Shown piece by piece: positions 1 to 6,453 of a stretch of DNA of 9,939 nt. This DNA comes from Deltaproteobacteria bacterium (GTDB lineage Bacteria > Desulfobacterota > DSM-4660 > Desulfatiglandales > Desulfatiglandaceae). The notes under the pieces were generated by a model. It was not told the origin of the DNA. It saw nothing but the letters and a program-made list of their open reading frames with translations, and did no database searches. The position numbers and the translations under genes were made by a program. The DNA lies in assembly GCA_029932035.1 (NCBI GenBank), contig JAOZQV010000116.1:1-9939 (forward strand), read 5' to 3'. Positions within the stretch are counted from its first letter, which is position 1. Every line of letters starts with the position of its first letter.

Positions 1-567
1 GGGAAGGAAGAGATCATCGATCAGCTTATGGATGCGATGCTGAAAAATGAAACCTGCTATCTGACCTACCACTCTTTCTATGATGACAAGATCAAAAACT
101 TCAAGATCGATCCGTTACATTTTTTTGAAAACGACGGCGGGCTTTATCTCCTGGTGAATACCACCACTTTCGGAGATATCAGGACCCTTGCGGTCGAAAG
201 AATCCAAGAGATCACAAAGACTGGCTCATTATTTGAATACCCGGAGGACTTTGATCCTGAAGAGCTCTTAGAGTCGGCCTTTGACATTGTCTATGAAGAC
301 CCGGTGAAGGTCAAAGTCTGGTTTTCCGCTAATCAGGCCCGTTATATAAAGGAAAGGAAATGGTCAAAAAACCAGGAAATTATTGATCAGGAAGATGGGT
401 CAATCATCCTCAGTATGGAGACATCGGGCTGGTGGGATGTGAAAAGATGGGTCCTTTCATACGGCAGTGGGGCAAAGGTCCTTGAACCAGAGGAGTTAAG
501 GGAGGCAGTAGCAACAGAACTTGAAGCTGCATGCCGTCAACAAAAAGCAGTCGAGGTCAGCCCTTGA
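1..567 (+). CDS. WYL-domain transcriptional regulator, 3' part (5' end outside window)
   Basis: The reading frame is open from base 1, so this is the C-terminal part of a longer gene; the ATG at 28 is probably internal. The visible 188 codons look like the ligand-sensing half of a WYL (YafY/PafBC-type) regulator. A segment with small beta strands contains GGLYLLVN, which aligns with the family's W-Y-L signature, followed by RTLAVERIQEI, which matches the usual 'vR.frldRI..i' strand and helix. The end (FSANQARYIKERKW..., then the glycine/tryptophan-rich SGWWDVKRWVLSYG and VLEPEELREAV) matches the WCX domain that follows WYL. The N-terminal winged-helix DNA-binding domain would lie upstream. 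Such proteins bind DNA and sense a nucleic acid or small ligand; the target is not visible. No terminator is obvious directly after the stop. Confidence 0.8.
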   Translation, partial: GKEEIIDQLMDAMLKNETCYLTYHSFYDDKIKNFKIDPLHFFENDGGLYLLVNTTTFGDIRTLAVERIQEITKTGSLFEYPEDFDPEELLESAFDIVYEDPVKVKVWFSANQARYIKERKWSKNQEIIDQEDGSIILSMETSGWWDVKRWVLSYGSGAKVLEPEELREAVATELEAACRQQKAVEVSP

Positions 568-632
568 CATAGGACGTCAGACCGGTGTCAGCAATCACTC
601 GACAGCGGGATCTTTGATCAGCATACAGCTCA

Positions 633-660
633 AGGCGTAAGGCGTAGGGCGTTAGGCGCA
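633..660. repeat. Four tandem copies of heptamer AGGCGTA
   Basis: Four consecutive 7-base units read AGGCGTA, AGGCGTA, GGGCGTT and AGGCGCA, followed by a partial AGG. The array lies in non-coding DNA between the WYL regulator and the pqi-like operon. It looks like a slippage-prone microsatellite; no function is evident. Confidence 0.8.
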
Positions 661-685
661 AGGAACTCAGCCAGTATCGAGTATC

Positions 686-746
686 CAGCATTCCCGCTTA
701 AAAACGGGATCTCCGACCAGCATTCCCGCTGAAGACGGGATTTCCG
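686..746. repeat. Two direct copies of a ~30-base hairpin repeat
   Basis: Copy 1 (686-715) and copy 2 (718-746) share CAGCATTCCCGCT, a variable loop, ACGGGAT and a pyrimidine-rich TCCG end. Each can fold as a short hairpin with TCCCG pairing to CGGGA. The units differ mainly in the loop (TAAAA against GAAG), so the stem is kept while the loop varies. This is the pattern of REP-like or small palindromic intergenic elements. A diverged fragment of the same sequence sits near 604-624. Confidence 0.7.
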
Positions 747-864
747 CTTCGCTACAACAATCATCCAGTCGGTAATTTTTCTTGAATAGGTAAAATAAAA
801 GTGGTATTGATTAGTTTGGTTTTAGTTTCATGCCGCAGGCCTGATTCACCTCAATCATTACAAA

Positions 865-1515
865 ATGGCTAAATTCCAATTAAATACCAGAGAGATAGAC
901 CCGGAGGGCCTAATCGCCTGCCCGGAATGCGATTTATTGATCCGAAGAACCGAGCCCGGCCCAGGTGTTAAATGTTTTTGCCCAAGATGCCGGTCTATTC
1001 TTTTCCATGTGAAGAGGAACCCGGTTGAGCGTACCCTTATTCTGAGCCTGACGGGTCTGATTTTTTTTGTGCCTGCCATGGTACTGCCCATCATGACCCT
1101 GAACGTATTAGGACTTGAGCAGAGCGCCAATGTTATACAGTGGGTAAGTGCCTTATTCCGAACCGGTTTTCACATGGTTGGCATTGTGGTGCTCTTGACA
1201 GTTGCCGTTATTCCACTCCTCAAGCTTCTATTGCTCTTCTATGTATCGATGGCCATTCGGTTTAAAGTTGATTGGCACAACCTGGGGTCCTTTTTCAGGT
1301 TCTATCAGCGAATGGATGAATGGGGAATGTTAGAGATTTGCATGCTCGGCATTCTTATATCAATCATAAAACTGAAAGATCTTGCCCAGATCTCTTATGG
1401 GATAGGGCTGTTGTGTTTTGTCTTGCTCCTGACAATTACACTTATTGCATCTGTTACCTTGGACGACCACAAATACTGGTCTCTCATAAAAAACGTCAAA
1501 TCGTTTAATCGTTGA
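865..1515 (+). CDS. pqiA: PqiA/LetA-like inner-membrane protein, single module (first)
   Basis: A 216-residue paraquat-inducible protein A family member. Residues 1-48 form a cytoplasmic zinc-ribbon-like region with two Cys pairs, C19-x-x-C22 and C39-x-x-C42 (C37 is an extra Cys). Four hydrophobic segments follow at about 57-80, 101-131, 153-170 and 176-198. The family motif appears as FVPAMVLPIMTL (68-79), and the third segment is introduced by EWGMLEICMLG. E. coli PqiA and LetA are about 420 residues with two such modules fused; here each module has its own gene. Family knowledge places these proteins in the inner membrane, feeding lipids to or from a periplasmic MCE tunnel, and the downstream MCE gene supports that role. 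The ATG at 865 has no clear ribosome-binding site; an in-frame stop at 823 limits any extension. Confidence 0.9.
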   Translation: MAKFQLNTREIDPEGLIACPECDLLIRRTEPGPGVKCFCPRCRSILFHVKRNPVERTLILSLTGLIFFVPAMVLPIMTLNVLGLEQSANVIQWVSALFRTGFHMVGIVVLLTVAVIPLLKLLLLFYVSMAIRFKVDWHNLGSFFRFYQRMDEWGMLEICMLGILISIIKLKDLAQISYGIGLLCFVLLLTITLIASVTLDDHKYWSLIKNVKSFNR

Positions 1516-1516
1516 G

Positions 1517-1533
1517 TTCCGCCTGAGGCGGAA
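1517..1533 (+). promoter_or_regulatory. Perfect intercistronic hairpin between the two pqiA-like genes
   Basis: The sequence TTCCGCCTGAGGCGGAA is a perfect 7-bp inverted repeat with a TGA loop. It starts one base after the stop codon of the first pqiA-like gene and ends 17 bases before the preferred ATG of the second. There is no U-tract after it, so it does not look like an intrinsic terminator. mRNA stabilisation, a processing site, translational coupling or a mobile palindrome are all possible. Confidence 0.6.
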
Positions 1534-1550
1534 TTGAGTTGGAAGAAGGA

Positions 1551-2168
1551 ATGGACAAAGAGCATCTGACGGCACGGGAGGCAGGCCTGGTTAACTGCCT
1601 TGACTGTCATCTGCTGGCGATAAAAGGAGACGGGGCCTTGCAAATGCGCTGCCCGCGTTGCGGGGCAAGGCTTCACCTTAGAAAAACCAACGGTATGGCA
1701 AGGACCTGGGCTCTACTGATCACCAGCCTGATCCTCTTGTTTCCCGCTAACCTCCTTCCCATTATGACAGTGACCTATCTTGGCGAAAGGGAACCTAACA
1801 CCATTATAGAAGGGATCGAGCATTTCATCCAATCGGGCGAATATCTCATCGCGCTCATTATCTTTTTTGCAAGTATCGTGGTGCCCATTTTCAAAGTAGT
1901 GGGGATTATGCTCATCATGATCTCAATCCAAAAGCGATGGCAAACATGGTTAAAGCACAGGACCTTGATGTTCCGGGTCATAAAATTCATCGGGCGCTGG
2001 TCCATGCTCGACATTTTTGTGATCGCGGTTATGGTTGCCCTTGTGAACTTAGGCACGCTTACCTCTATCAAGCCTGCACCTGCAGCCACATATTTTGCAG
2101 CCGTAGTTATATCAACCATGTTAGCATCAAACACATTTGATACGCGGCTAATATGGGAAGGTGCTTAA
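1551..2168 (+). CDS. pqiA: PqiA/LetA-like inner-membrane protein, single module (second)
   Basis: A 205-residue second PqiA module, related to but clearly diverged from the preceding one. It has the same zinc-ribbon-like head (C16-x-x-C19 and C34-x-x-C37). Hydrophobic segments lie at about 53-77, 97-126, 148-168 and 178-193. Family motifs are well kept: FPANLLPIM (64-72) and GRWSMLDIFVIAVMVALV (148-165). The start is set at ATG 1551 because GGAAG at 1541-1545 lies 5 bases before it; a TTG at 1539 in the same frame is less likely. The pair probably replaces the two halves of E. coli PqiA/LetA and may work as a heterodimer (inference). The MCE gene starts 21 bases downstream, so this is one operon. 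Confidence 0.9.
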   Translation: MDKEHLTAREAGLVNCLDCHLLAIKGDGALQMRCPRCGARLHLRKTNGMARTWALLITSLILLFPANLLPIMTVTYLGEREPNTIIEGIEHFIQSGEYLIALIIFFASIVVPIFKVVGIMLIMISIQKRWQTWLKHRTLMFRVIKFIGRWSMLDIFVIAVMVALVNLGTLTSIKPAPAATYFAAVVISTMLASNTFDTRLIWEGA

Positions 2169-2189
2169 GTCATAATGGAGGATTATCTG

Positions 2190-3878
2190 ATGGAGTCAAA
2201 TATCCCGGAACCCGAGATAAAATCCAGAAGCGGCATTTCCCCAATCTGGATCTTGCCGATCGTGGCACTATTGGTTGCAGGCTGGATCGCCTACAAAGCA
2301 ATTGTTGATGCGGGGATCGAAGTAAGCATAAGGTTTGACAATGCACAGGGAATTGAAAAGGGGAAGACCCGTGTTATTTATCGGGGAATGCCCATCGGAT
2401 TAGTAAAAAATCTCTCAATCAGTAAGGACTTTAAGAGCACAGAGGTGTTAGTGGAATTTGTAAAAGAGGCGCGTGAACAACTCAGGAAAAATACCAGATT
2501 CTGGATGGTGGCGCCAAAGATCTCTCTAAAGGGGATTACAGGTCTGGAGACCATTTTGAAAGGGAACTATATTACCATGTTACCAGGAGACGGACCGGTA
2601 GAGCGCCATTTTGTGGCATTAGCCAAACCGCCGGCAGCCCTCACCGCCGAACCTGGGGGCCTTGATATTCAGCTCATTGCCGACGAATTGGGTTCTCTAT
2701 CACAGGGGAGTGAGATTTACTACAAAGGGATTAAGGCCGGAGAAATCTTAGACTTTTCCCTCAATGAAAAGGGAAAGGTCCTGATAAATGTTCATATAGA
2801 CCGGAAATTTGTCCAGAGGGTAAAGAAATCCACGCGATTTTATAATGTCAGCGGCATAACTTTTGAGGCCGGCCTATCAGGTTTCAAGGTCAGCGCCGAG
2901 GCATTGAGCACCTTATTGATGGGCGGCATAGGGTTTTTTAACCCTGAAGACGCCAAAAGCGTCAAGAACGCGGCTAATGGCGACTCTTTCAGGCTCTTTA
3001 AGAATATGGGTCTTGCTGAACAGGAAGGGAAGCGGATCACCCTCCTCTTTGATGAAGCCAGGGGGATCTACGAGAAGACTCAGATCAGGTACAAGGGAAT
3101 CGAAATAGGGAGAGTTTTCAGTGTTGAACTCAATAGGGAGATGACAGGCATACAGGTAACTGCCTCCATACAAAAACAGTATCGCTCCCTGCTCAGGGAG
3201 GGAACACAATTCTGGCTTGTGGAACCGAGCCTCGGCCTTGCAGGCGCCAAGAATTTAGAAACGATTGTTACCGGGACATATATCACCCTCCGGCCCGGCA
3301 GGGGAAAGCCGAAACGAATCTTCAAAGGACTTGGCGCGCCGCCCACATACCTGGAACCGAGGAAGGGCCTTAAAATCATTCTGATTGCTGAACGGCTTGG
3401 GTCGATAAAGGCGAATGATCCGGTCTATTTCCGTCAGATCAAGGTGGGCGAGGTCACGGGATACAGGCTTTCGAAAGATGCGACCTCTGCGATCATCAGT
3501 GTAGATATCGGAAACCCCTATGCACCACTGGTTCGTACCACTTCAAAGTTCTGGAATGTATCCGGGATCAACATTGACTTCAGCCTGTTCAAGGGCGCAA
3601 AGGTGAGGACCGAATCAATGCAATCCATTTTGGAGGGCGGTATCGCCTTTGCCACACCGGGCAAGGTGAGCGCGACGACAGAAGAGACTAAATTCAACAA
3701 GGCTAAGGGAGTAGTCTTAGAAGAATCAAAACCAAAAGAGGTCAATGCCGGAGCTCAGACACTCAATGCAAACCAGCCCTCTGGAAAGCCTGTAAAAAAC
3801 GGCGCTAAATTTGTCCTGCATAACGAAGCCAAAGATGAGTGGTTGAAATGGCGACCAAAAATCGTACTGGGAAAATGA
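2190..3878 (+). CDS. pqiB: PqiB/LetB-like MCE protein with four MCE domains
   Basis: A 562-residue, membrane-anchored MCE-family protein. One N-terminal transmembrane helix (about 18-38, begun by SPIWILPIVALL) anchors it in the inner membrane with the rest periplasmic. Four MCE-like domains follow at roughly 42-134, 157-250, 281-371 and 393-490. Domains 1 and 3 share FW(M/L)VxP...LETI..G.YIT..PG. Domains 2 and 4 share F(Y/W)NVSGI...LL/ILEGGI(G/A)F, so the layout looks like a duplicated A-B pair. The last ~70 residues are low-complexity and polar. E. coli PqiB (546 aa) has three MCE domains plus a long helical needle; LetB has seven domains and no needle. This protein resembles a short LetB. 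Start ATG 2190 is preferred because GGAGG (2177-2181) lies 8 bases upstream; the ATG at 2175 overlaps that site. No PqiC-like lipoprotein gene follows. Confidence 0.9.
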   Translation: MESNIPEPEIKSRSGISPIWILPIVALLVAGWIAYKAIVDAGIEVSIRFDNAQGIEKGKTRVIYRGMPIGLVKNLSISKDFKSTEVLVEFVKEAREQLRKNTRFWMVAPKISLKGITGLETILKGNYITMLPGDGPVERHFVALAKPPAALTAEPGGLDIQLIADELGSLSQGSEIYYKGIKAGEILDFSLNEKGKVLINVHIDRKFVQRVKKSTRFYNVSGITFEAGLSGFKVSAEALSTLLMGGIGFFNPEDAKSVKNAANGDSFRLFKNMGLAEQEGKRITLLFDEARGIYEKTQIRYKGIEIGRVFSVELNREMTGIQVTASIQKQYRSLLREGTQFWLVEPSLGLAGAKNLETIVTGTYITLRPGRGKPKRIFKGLGAPPTYLEPRKGLKIILIAERLGSIKANDPVYFRQIKVGEVTGYRLSKDATSAIISVDIGNPYAPLVRTTSKFWNVSGINIDFSLFKGAKVRTESMQSILEGGIAFATPGKVSATTEETKFNKAKGVVLEESKPKEVNAGAQTLNANQPSGKPVKNGAKFVLHNEAKDEWLKWRPKIVLGK

Positions 3879-3880
3879 TC

Positions 3881-3901
3881 CGGTTATTTGAGGAGTGACC
3901 G
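3881..3901. terminator. Weak candidate terminator between convergent genes
   Basis: CGGTTA (3881-3886) can pair with TGACCG (3896-3901), with one G-T wobble, around a 9-base loop, and TTTCTTCTGT follows on the plus strand. The gap between the convergent MCE gene and the secreted-protein gene is only 36 bases, so some termination signal is expected here. The stem is weak. Confidence 0.25.
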
Positions 3902-3914
3902 TTTCTTCTGTGAT

Positions 3915-4412
3915 CTACGGTCTGATCCGCTTATCCGTAAACTCTGTCATGGCTTCAGCCTTTCTCAGATATCTACCAATCTTCAAGGCAGCTTCTTTGC
4001 TCAACAACACAGCGGCTCCGAGAGCCTTTGATTCTGCTATCTCGGCCACAAAACTACTTCCCTGTTTTGAAGAGAAAGTAATCTTGTAATTGCCTACTGT
4101 CACTGTGTTGGAAGACGTCAAATCTTCGCTTTTTTTCTGCTCGTTGTAATAATCCTCGGTTTTTTTCAGCGCTTCCCCAATCGCCTTTGTCTGTGACGGC
4201 GGGATAGACAAGGTTGCCAGTGGGCCGCCTATACTTTTGAGAATCACTGCAAGACCCGCAGGGCTTTTTTGGATTTCTATTGTCGCGTTTCCCGCATCCG
4301 CAACATACCATGTAAAAATGTAGTCCTTTATAACAAAATCCTCTGCGTGGGCTAAAGGCAAAAATGCTCCCAGACAAAGCATGCAGGCAATCATGATCAC
4401 TTTTTTAGTCAT
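3915..4412 (-). CDS. Small secreted (periplasmic) protein of unknown function
   Basis: I do not recognise this 165-residue protein. It begins with a clear Sec signal peptide: MTKK, a hydrophobic core (IMIACMLCLGAFLPLA), and probable cleavage after AHA at residue 23. No lipobox is evident. The mature part appears to be built from two similar beta-plus-helix units, about 43-90 and 109-157; each ends in a helix with the pattern IGxxLxKxE (IGEALKKTE at 78, IGRYLRKAE at 145). The ATG at 4412 is chosen because GGGAG lies 8 bases upstream (complement of 4421-4425) and the signal peptide then starts correctly. It begins 38 bases after the nucleotidase-like gene in the same direction, so the two are likely co-transcribed. 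It converges on the MCE gene. A role in the envelope is plausible but unproven. Confidence 0.8.
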   Translation of the reverse strand: MTKKVIMIACMLCLGAFLPLAHAEDFVIKDYIFTWYVADAGNATIEIQKSPAGLAVILKSIGGPLATLSIPPSQTKAIGEALKKTEDYYNEQKKSEDLTSSNTVTVGNYKITFSSKQGSSFVAEIAESKALGAAVLLSKEAALKIGRYLRKAEAMTEFTDKRIRP

Positions 4413-4450
4413 ATTAATTTCTCCCTTCTGTTTTTCTAAGATATTCAAAT

Positions 4451-5035
4451 CTACCATTCTATCATATCATGAATTTCATCCCAATCCCCGACGGTTAGGA
4501 AAGGATGCTCTTTGCGGTTCCAGGGCTGTTCAAAAACAATCGGAGTAACCGGGCTTCCCTGGATAAGATAGCATGTCTCTAAACGATCCTCCACGAAATA
4601 CCTGATCCCATGCTTGAGAAGTATTGGGAGCTTATCTTCGTGGGCGCCTGTGGCCTCGAGGTGAATCGTGTTTCCATCCGCAAGCCCCAACGTTTTCTCA
4701 ACCCATTCGATGATCGCGTCTCTGTTGCTTCTTGCTGTTACAAAGAATACCGGCCCTAAATTTGAAAGGCGCGTTAACACGTCCACAGCGCCACCTATCG
4801 GATCTATTCCCATTCCCAACGGGTCTTCCAATATCATCTCAATAATCTCATTGCTCGTTTCCTCATCAATATCAATGACGTTTCTGAAGTTATAATCCGT
4901 GATAGCCTCATACTCAATTTCAATACTATACTTTTCACGAGCCGTTTTAACAAAGGCCCGAAAGGTATCGGCGATTACACCATCGATATCAAAGGCCAGT
5001 TCGCGAGGTGAGATCTTGCGTATTTCTGTTTTCAT
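4451..5035 (-). CDS. HAD-superfamily 5'(3')-nucleotidase-like phosphatase
   Basis: A 194-residue HAD phosphohydrolase. Motif I is FDIDGVIADT (nucleophile D16, acid/base D18). Motif II is FFVTARS (T100), followed by an arginine typical of the NT5C-like group. K135 in HEDKLPILLKHG is a candidate motif III lysine, and motif IV is RYFVEDR (E149, D150). A helical cap lies between motifs I and II (about 24-85). The order and the compact size resemble cytosolic 5'(3')-deoxyribonucleotidases and bacterial YqfW-type relatives, so dephosphorylation of a nucleotide or another small phosphate ester is likely; the substrate cannot be read from the sequence. Start ATG 5035 has GAGGA 7 bases upstream (complement of 5043-5047). 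In-frame ATG 5074 and GTG 5092 would add residues unlike the family and have poorer ribosome sites. Confidence 0.8.
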   Translation of the reverse strand: MKTEIRKISPRELAFDIDGVIADTFRAFVKTAREKYSIEIEYEAITDYNFRNVIDIDEETSNEIIEMILEDPLGMGIDPIGGAVDVLTRLSNLGPVFFVTARSNRDAIIEWVEKTLGLADGNTIHLEATGAHEDKLPILLKHGIRYFVEDRLETCYLIQGSPVTPIVFEQPWNRKEHPFLTVGDWDEIHDMIEW

Positions 5036-5164
5036 ATCATAATCCTCAAAGGCCCAGACGCCAAGCTTGTCCATCCGCTGATTTCCGTTCACAAATGATA
5101 ACCATTAGCACTCTTTCACGCAAGCTTTTTCATGTCTATTGAGGCCGATCAATGAAAATGATAT

Positions 5165-5173
5165 ATTATAGCA
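5165..5173 (-). promoter_or_regulatory. Extended -10 promoter for the nucleotidase/secreted-protein pair
   Basis: On the minus strand the sequence reads TGCTATAAT, a perfect sigma70 -10 box (TATAAT, 5170-5165) with the extended TGn element. No good -35 box lies 16-18 bases upstream, which fits extended -10 promoters. Transcription would start near 5158, giving a leader of about 120 bases before the ATG at 5035. Confidence 0.5.
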
Positions 5174-5243
5174 CTTGAAAAATTAGTATAGGGCGGGTAA
5201 TGAATAGGGTGTTCCTGGGGCCATGTCGCCAAAAAATCTTATA

Positions 5244-5266
5244 GATTCTGGGGATAGCCCAGAATC
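5244..5266. promoter_or_regulatory. Perfect 9-bp dyad upstream of the transglycosylase gene
   Basis: GATTCTGGG, a 5-base GATAG spacer and CCCAGAATC form a perfect inverted repeat. It ends 25 bases before the transglycosylase ATG and just upstream of its Shine-Dalgarno sequence (AAGGA, 5280-5284). It could be an operator for a dimeric regulator or a 5' leader hairpin. No U-tract follows, so a terminator is unlikely. Confidence 0.6.
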
Positions 5267-5291
5267 AAAACAGTAAGGAAAGGATCAACTT

Positions 5292-6389
5292 ATGAACAGT
5301 ATCTTTGGCTTAAACAATATTACCTGCAAGAGAACGGCCTGTGATACGTTTAACATGTTCAGAGGTTTCTTTTACAGCTACCTTGACAGAAGGATCAGTT
5401 CCAAGAGGCTAACAGCACGAACCCTGCGCATTGCGGTGAGGCTCACAATACTTTTAGTCTTGATAGCGGCTGACCATTCTCTTGGGGCAACAAAGGCTTC
5501 ATTTCAGGCCTGGCTGGCGGACGTACGGAAAGAAGCCATTGCGAGTGGCGTTTCTGAGGAAACCCTGAATCACGCTCTCAGGGACCTACAACCGATACCT
5601 CTGGTCATTAAGCGCGATCGCTCTCAGCCTGAATTCAAGCTTACTCTCGACGAATACCTAAATCGGGTGGTTACTGAAAGTAGAATCCGGGAAGGACGAA
5701 AAAAACTCCACGAGCACAGGGATCTTCTCACACGCATTTCGAAACAATATGGCGTGCAACCTGAGTTTGTTGTAGCCTTATGGGGTATTGAAACGCGTTA
5801 CGGGGAGCGCACCGGCAGTTTTCCAGTCCTTGCAGCGGTGGCCACGCTCGCCTATGACGGCAGGCGCAGTAAGTATTTTCGGAGAGAGCTCCTCAACGCT
5901 CTTAAGATACTGGATGATGGCCATATTTCTGCGGAAAATATGAATGGATCATGGGCGGGGGCAATGGGCCAGGTTCAGTTTATGCCATCATCGTTTCAAA
6001 GCTATGCCGTAGACTATGACGGGGATGGCAGGATCGACATCTGGAATAATGTGGGGGATGCTCTTGCTTCTGCCGCCAATTACCTGGCCCGGTCAGGATG
6101 GGAAGGGGATCAGGGGTGGGGCCAAGAGGTACAACTGCCTAAAGGATTCAACAAGAAGCTTATAAATAGCCGTGTAAGAAAGTCTCTCAATGAATGGCAG
6201 AGAATGGGCGTTTCGGGCAAAGGATTCCCGCAAAACCCCAACTTGCAGGCATCTATAGTACAGCCGGACAGACAGGGTGGCCGCACCTTCTTAGCGTATC
6301 CCAACTATCGCGTGATTCTGAAATGGAATCGCTCAAACTTCTTTGCAGTGGCTGTAGGAATCCTTGCCGATAGGATAGGAGCCCCTTAG
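5292..6389 (+). CDS. mltB: MltB-type lytic murein transglycosylase
   Basis: A 365-residue periplasmic enzyme that cleaves the MurNAc-GlcNAc bond of peptidoglycan, giving 1,6-anhydro ends. The catalytic glutamate is E167 in VALWGIETRYG. The family's downstream motifs are present: FPVLAAVATLAYDG (176-190), GSWAGAMGQVQFMPSSF (219-235) and GDALASAANYL (255-265). DYDGDGRIDIW (241-251) matches the EF-hand-like calcium loop known in E. coli Slt35/MltB. The N-terminus is unusual: about 46 residues, many basic, precede a hydrophobic segment (LTILLVLIAADHSLGA, 51-66) that looks like the signal core, with no lipobox cysteine. ATG 5292 is chosen because AAGGA (5280-5284) lies 7 bases upstream; a GTG at 5436 would give a standard short signal peptide but lacks a ribosome site. 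A 64-base gap separates it from the response regulator. Confidence 0.9.
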   Translation: MNSIFGLNNITCKRTACDTFNMFRGFFYSYLDRRISSKRLTARTLRIAVRLTILLVLIAADHSLGATKASFQAWLADVRKEAIASGVSEETLNHALRDLQPIPLVIKRDRSQPEFKLTLDEYLNRVVTESRIREGRKKLHEHRDLLTRISKQYGVQPEFVVALWGIETRYGERTGSFPVLAAVATLAYDGRRSKYFRRELLNALKILDDGHISAENMNGSWAGAMGQVQFMPSSFQSYAVDYDGDGRIDIWNNVGDALASAANYLARSGWEGDQGWGQEVQLPKGFNKKLINSRVRKSLNEWQRMGVSGKGFPQNPNLQASIVQPDRQGGRTFLAYPNYRVILKWNRSNFFAVAVGILADRIGAP

Positions 6390-6453
6390 GCAGTTACCAA
6401 ATAGATTTTGTGCAAAAAAATACCAGTTATCCGAAAATCGAGGAGCGTCTTTC

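Larger units (their letters stand above)
568..864. other. Repeat-rich intergenic gap with no gene
   Basis: I find no convincing gene in these 297 bases. The gap holds a tandem heptamer (633-660), two copies of a hairpin-forming repeat (686-746) and a decayed third fragment near 604-624 (CGGGATCTTTGATCAGCAT). The 3' part (775-830) is AT-rich and should contain the promoter of the pqi-like operon. The best candidate is TTGAAT at 782-787 with TATTGA at 805-810 (17-base spacer), which is weak. The first pqiA-like gene has no clear Shine-Dalgarno sequence before its ATG. Confidence 0.6.

Noticed and set aside
564..592. Perfect TTGACA at 564-569 as a promoter -35 box
   Set aside because: It overlaps the stop codon of the WYL gene, and no -10-like hexamer lies 16-18 bases downstream.
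686..746. Possible CRISPR array from the two ~30-base direct repeats
   Set aside because: Only two full copies, separated by two bases rather than a spacer of 30-40 bases, and the variable part lies inside the hairpin loop.
830..844. Four-codon mini-ORF just upstream of the first pqiA-like gene
   Set aside because: No ribosome-binding site and too short to support a leader-peptide claim.
858..1130. Antisense open frame over the first pqiA-like gene
   Set aside because: It lies opposite a well-supported gene, and its sequence has no family resemblance.
1539..1550. TTG start at 1539 for the second pqiA-like gene
   Set aside because: The ATG at 1551 has a well-spaced GGAAG site, and the TTG would place that site inside the gene.
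2175..2189. ATG at 2175 as the MCE protein start
   Set aside because: The strong GGAGG at 2177-2181 would lie inside this start, and it serves the ATG at 2190 with ideal 8-base spacing.
5036..5092. Upstream starts (ATG 5074, GTG 5092) for the nucleotidase-like gene
   Set aside because: The extra residues do not resemble the family, and GAGGA sits 7 bases before ATG 5035.
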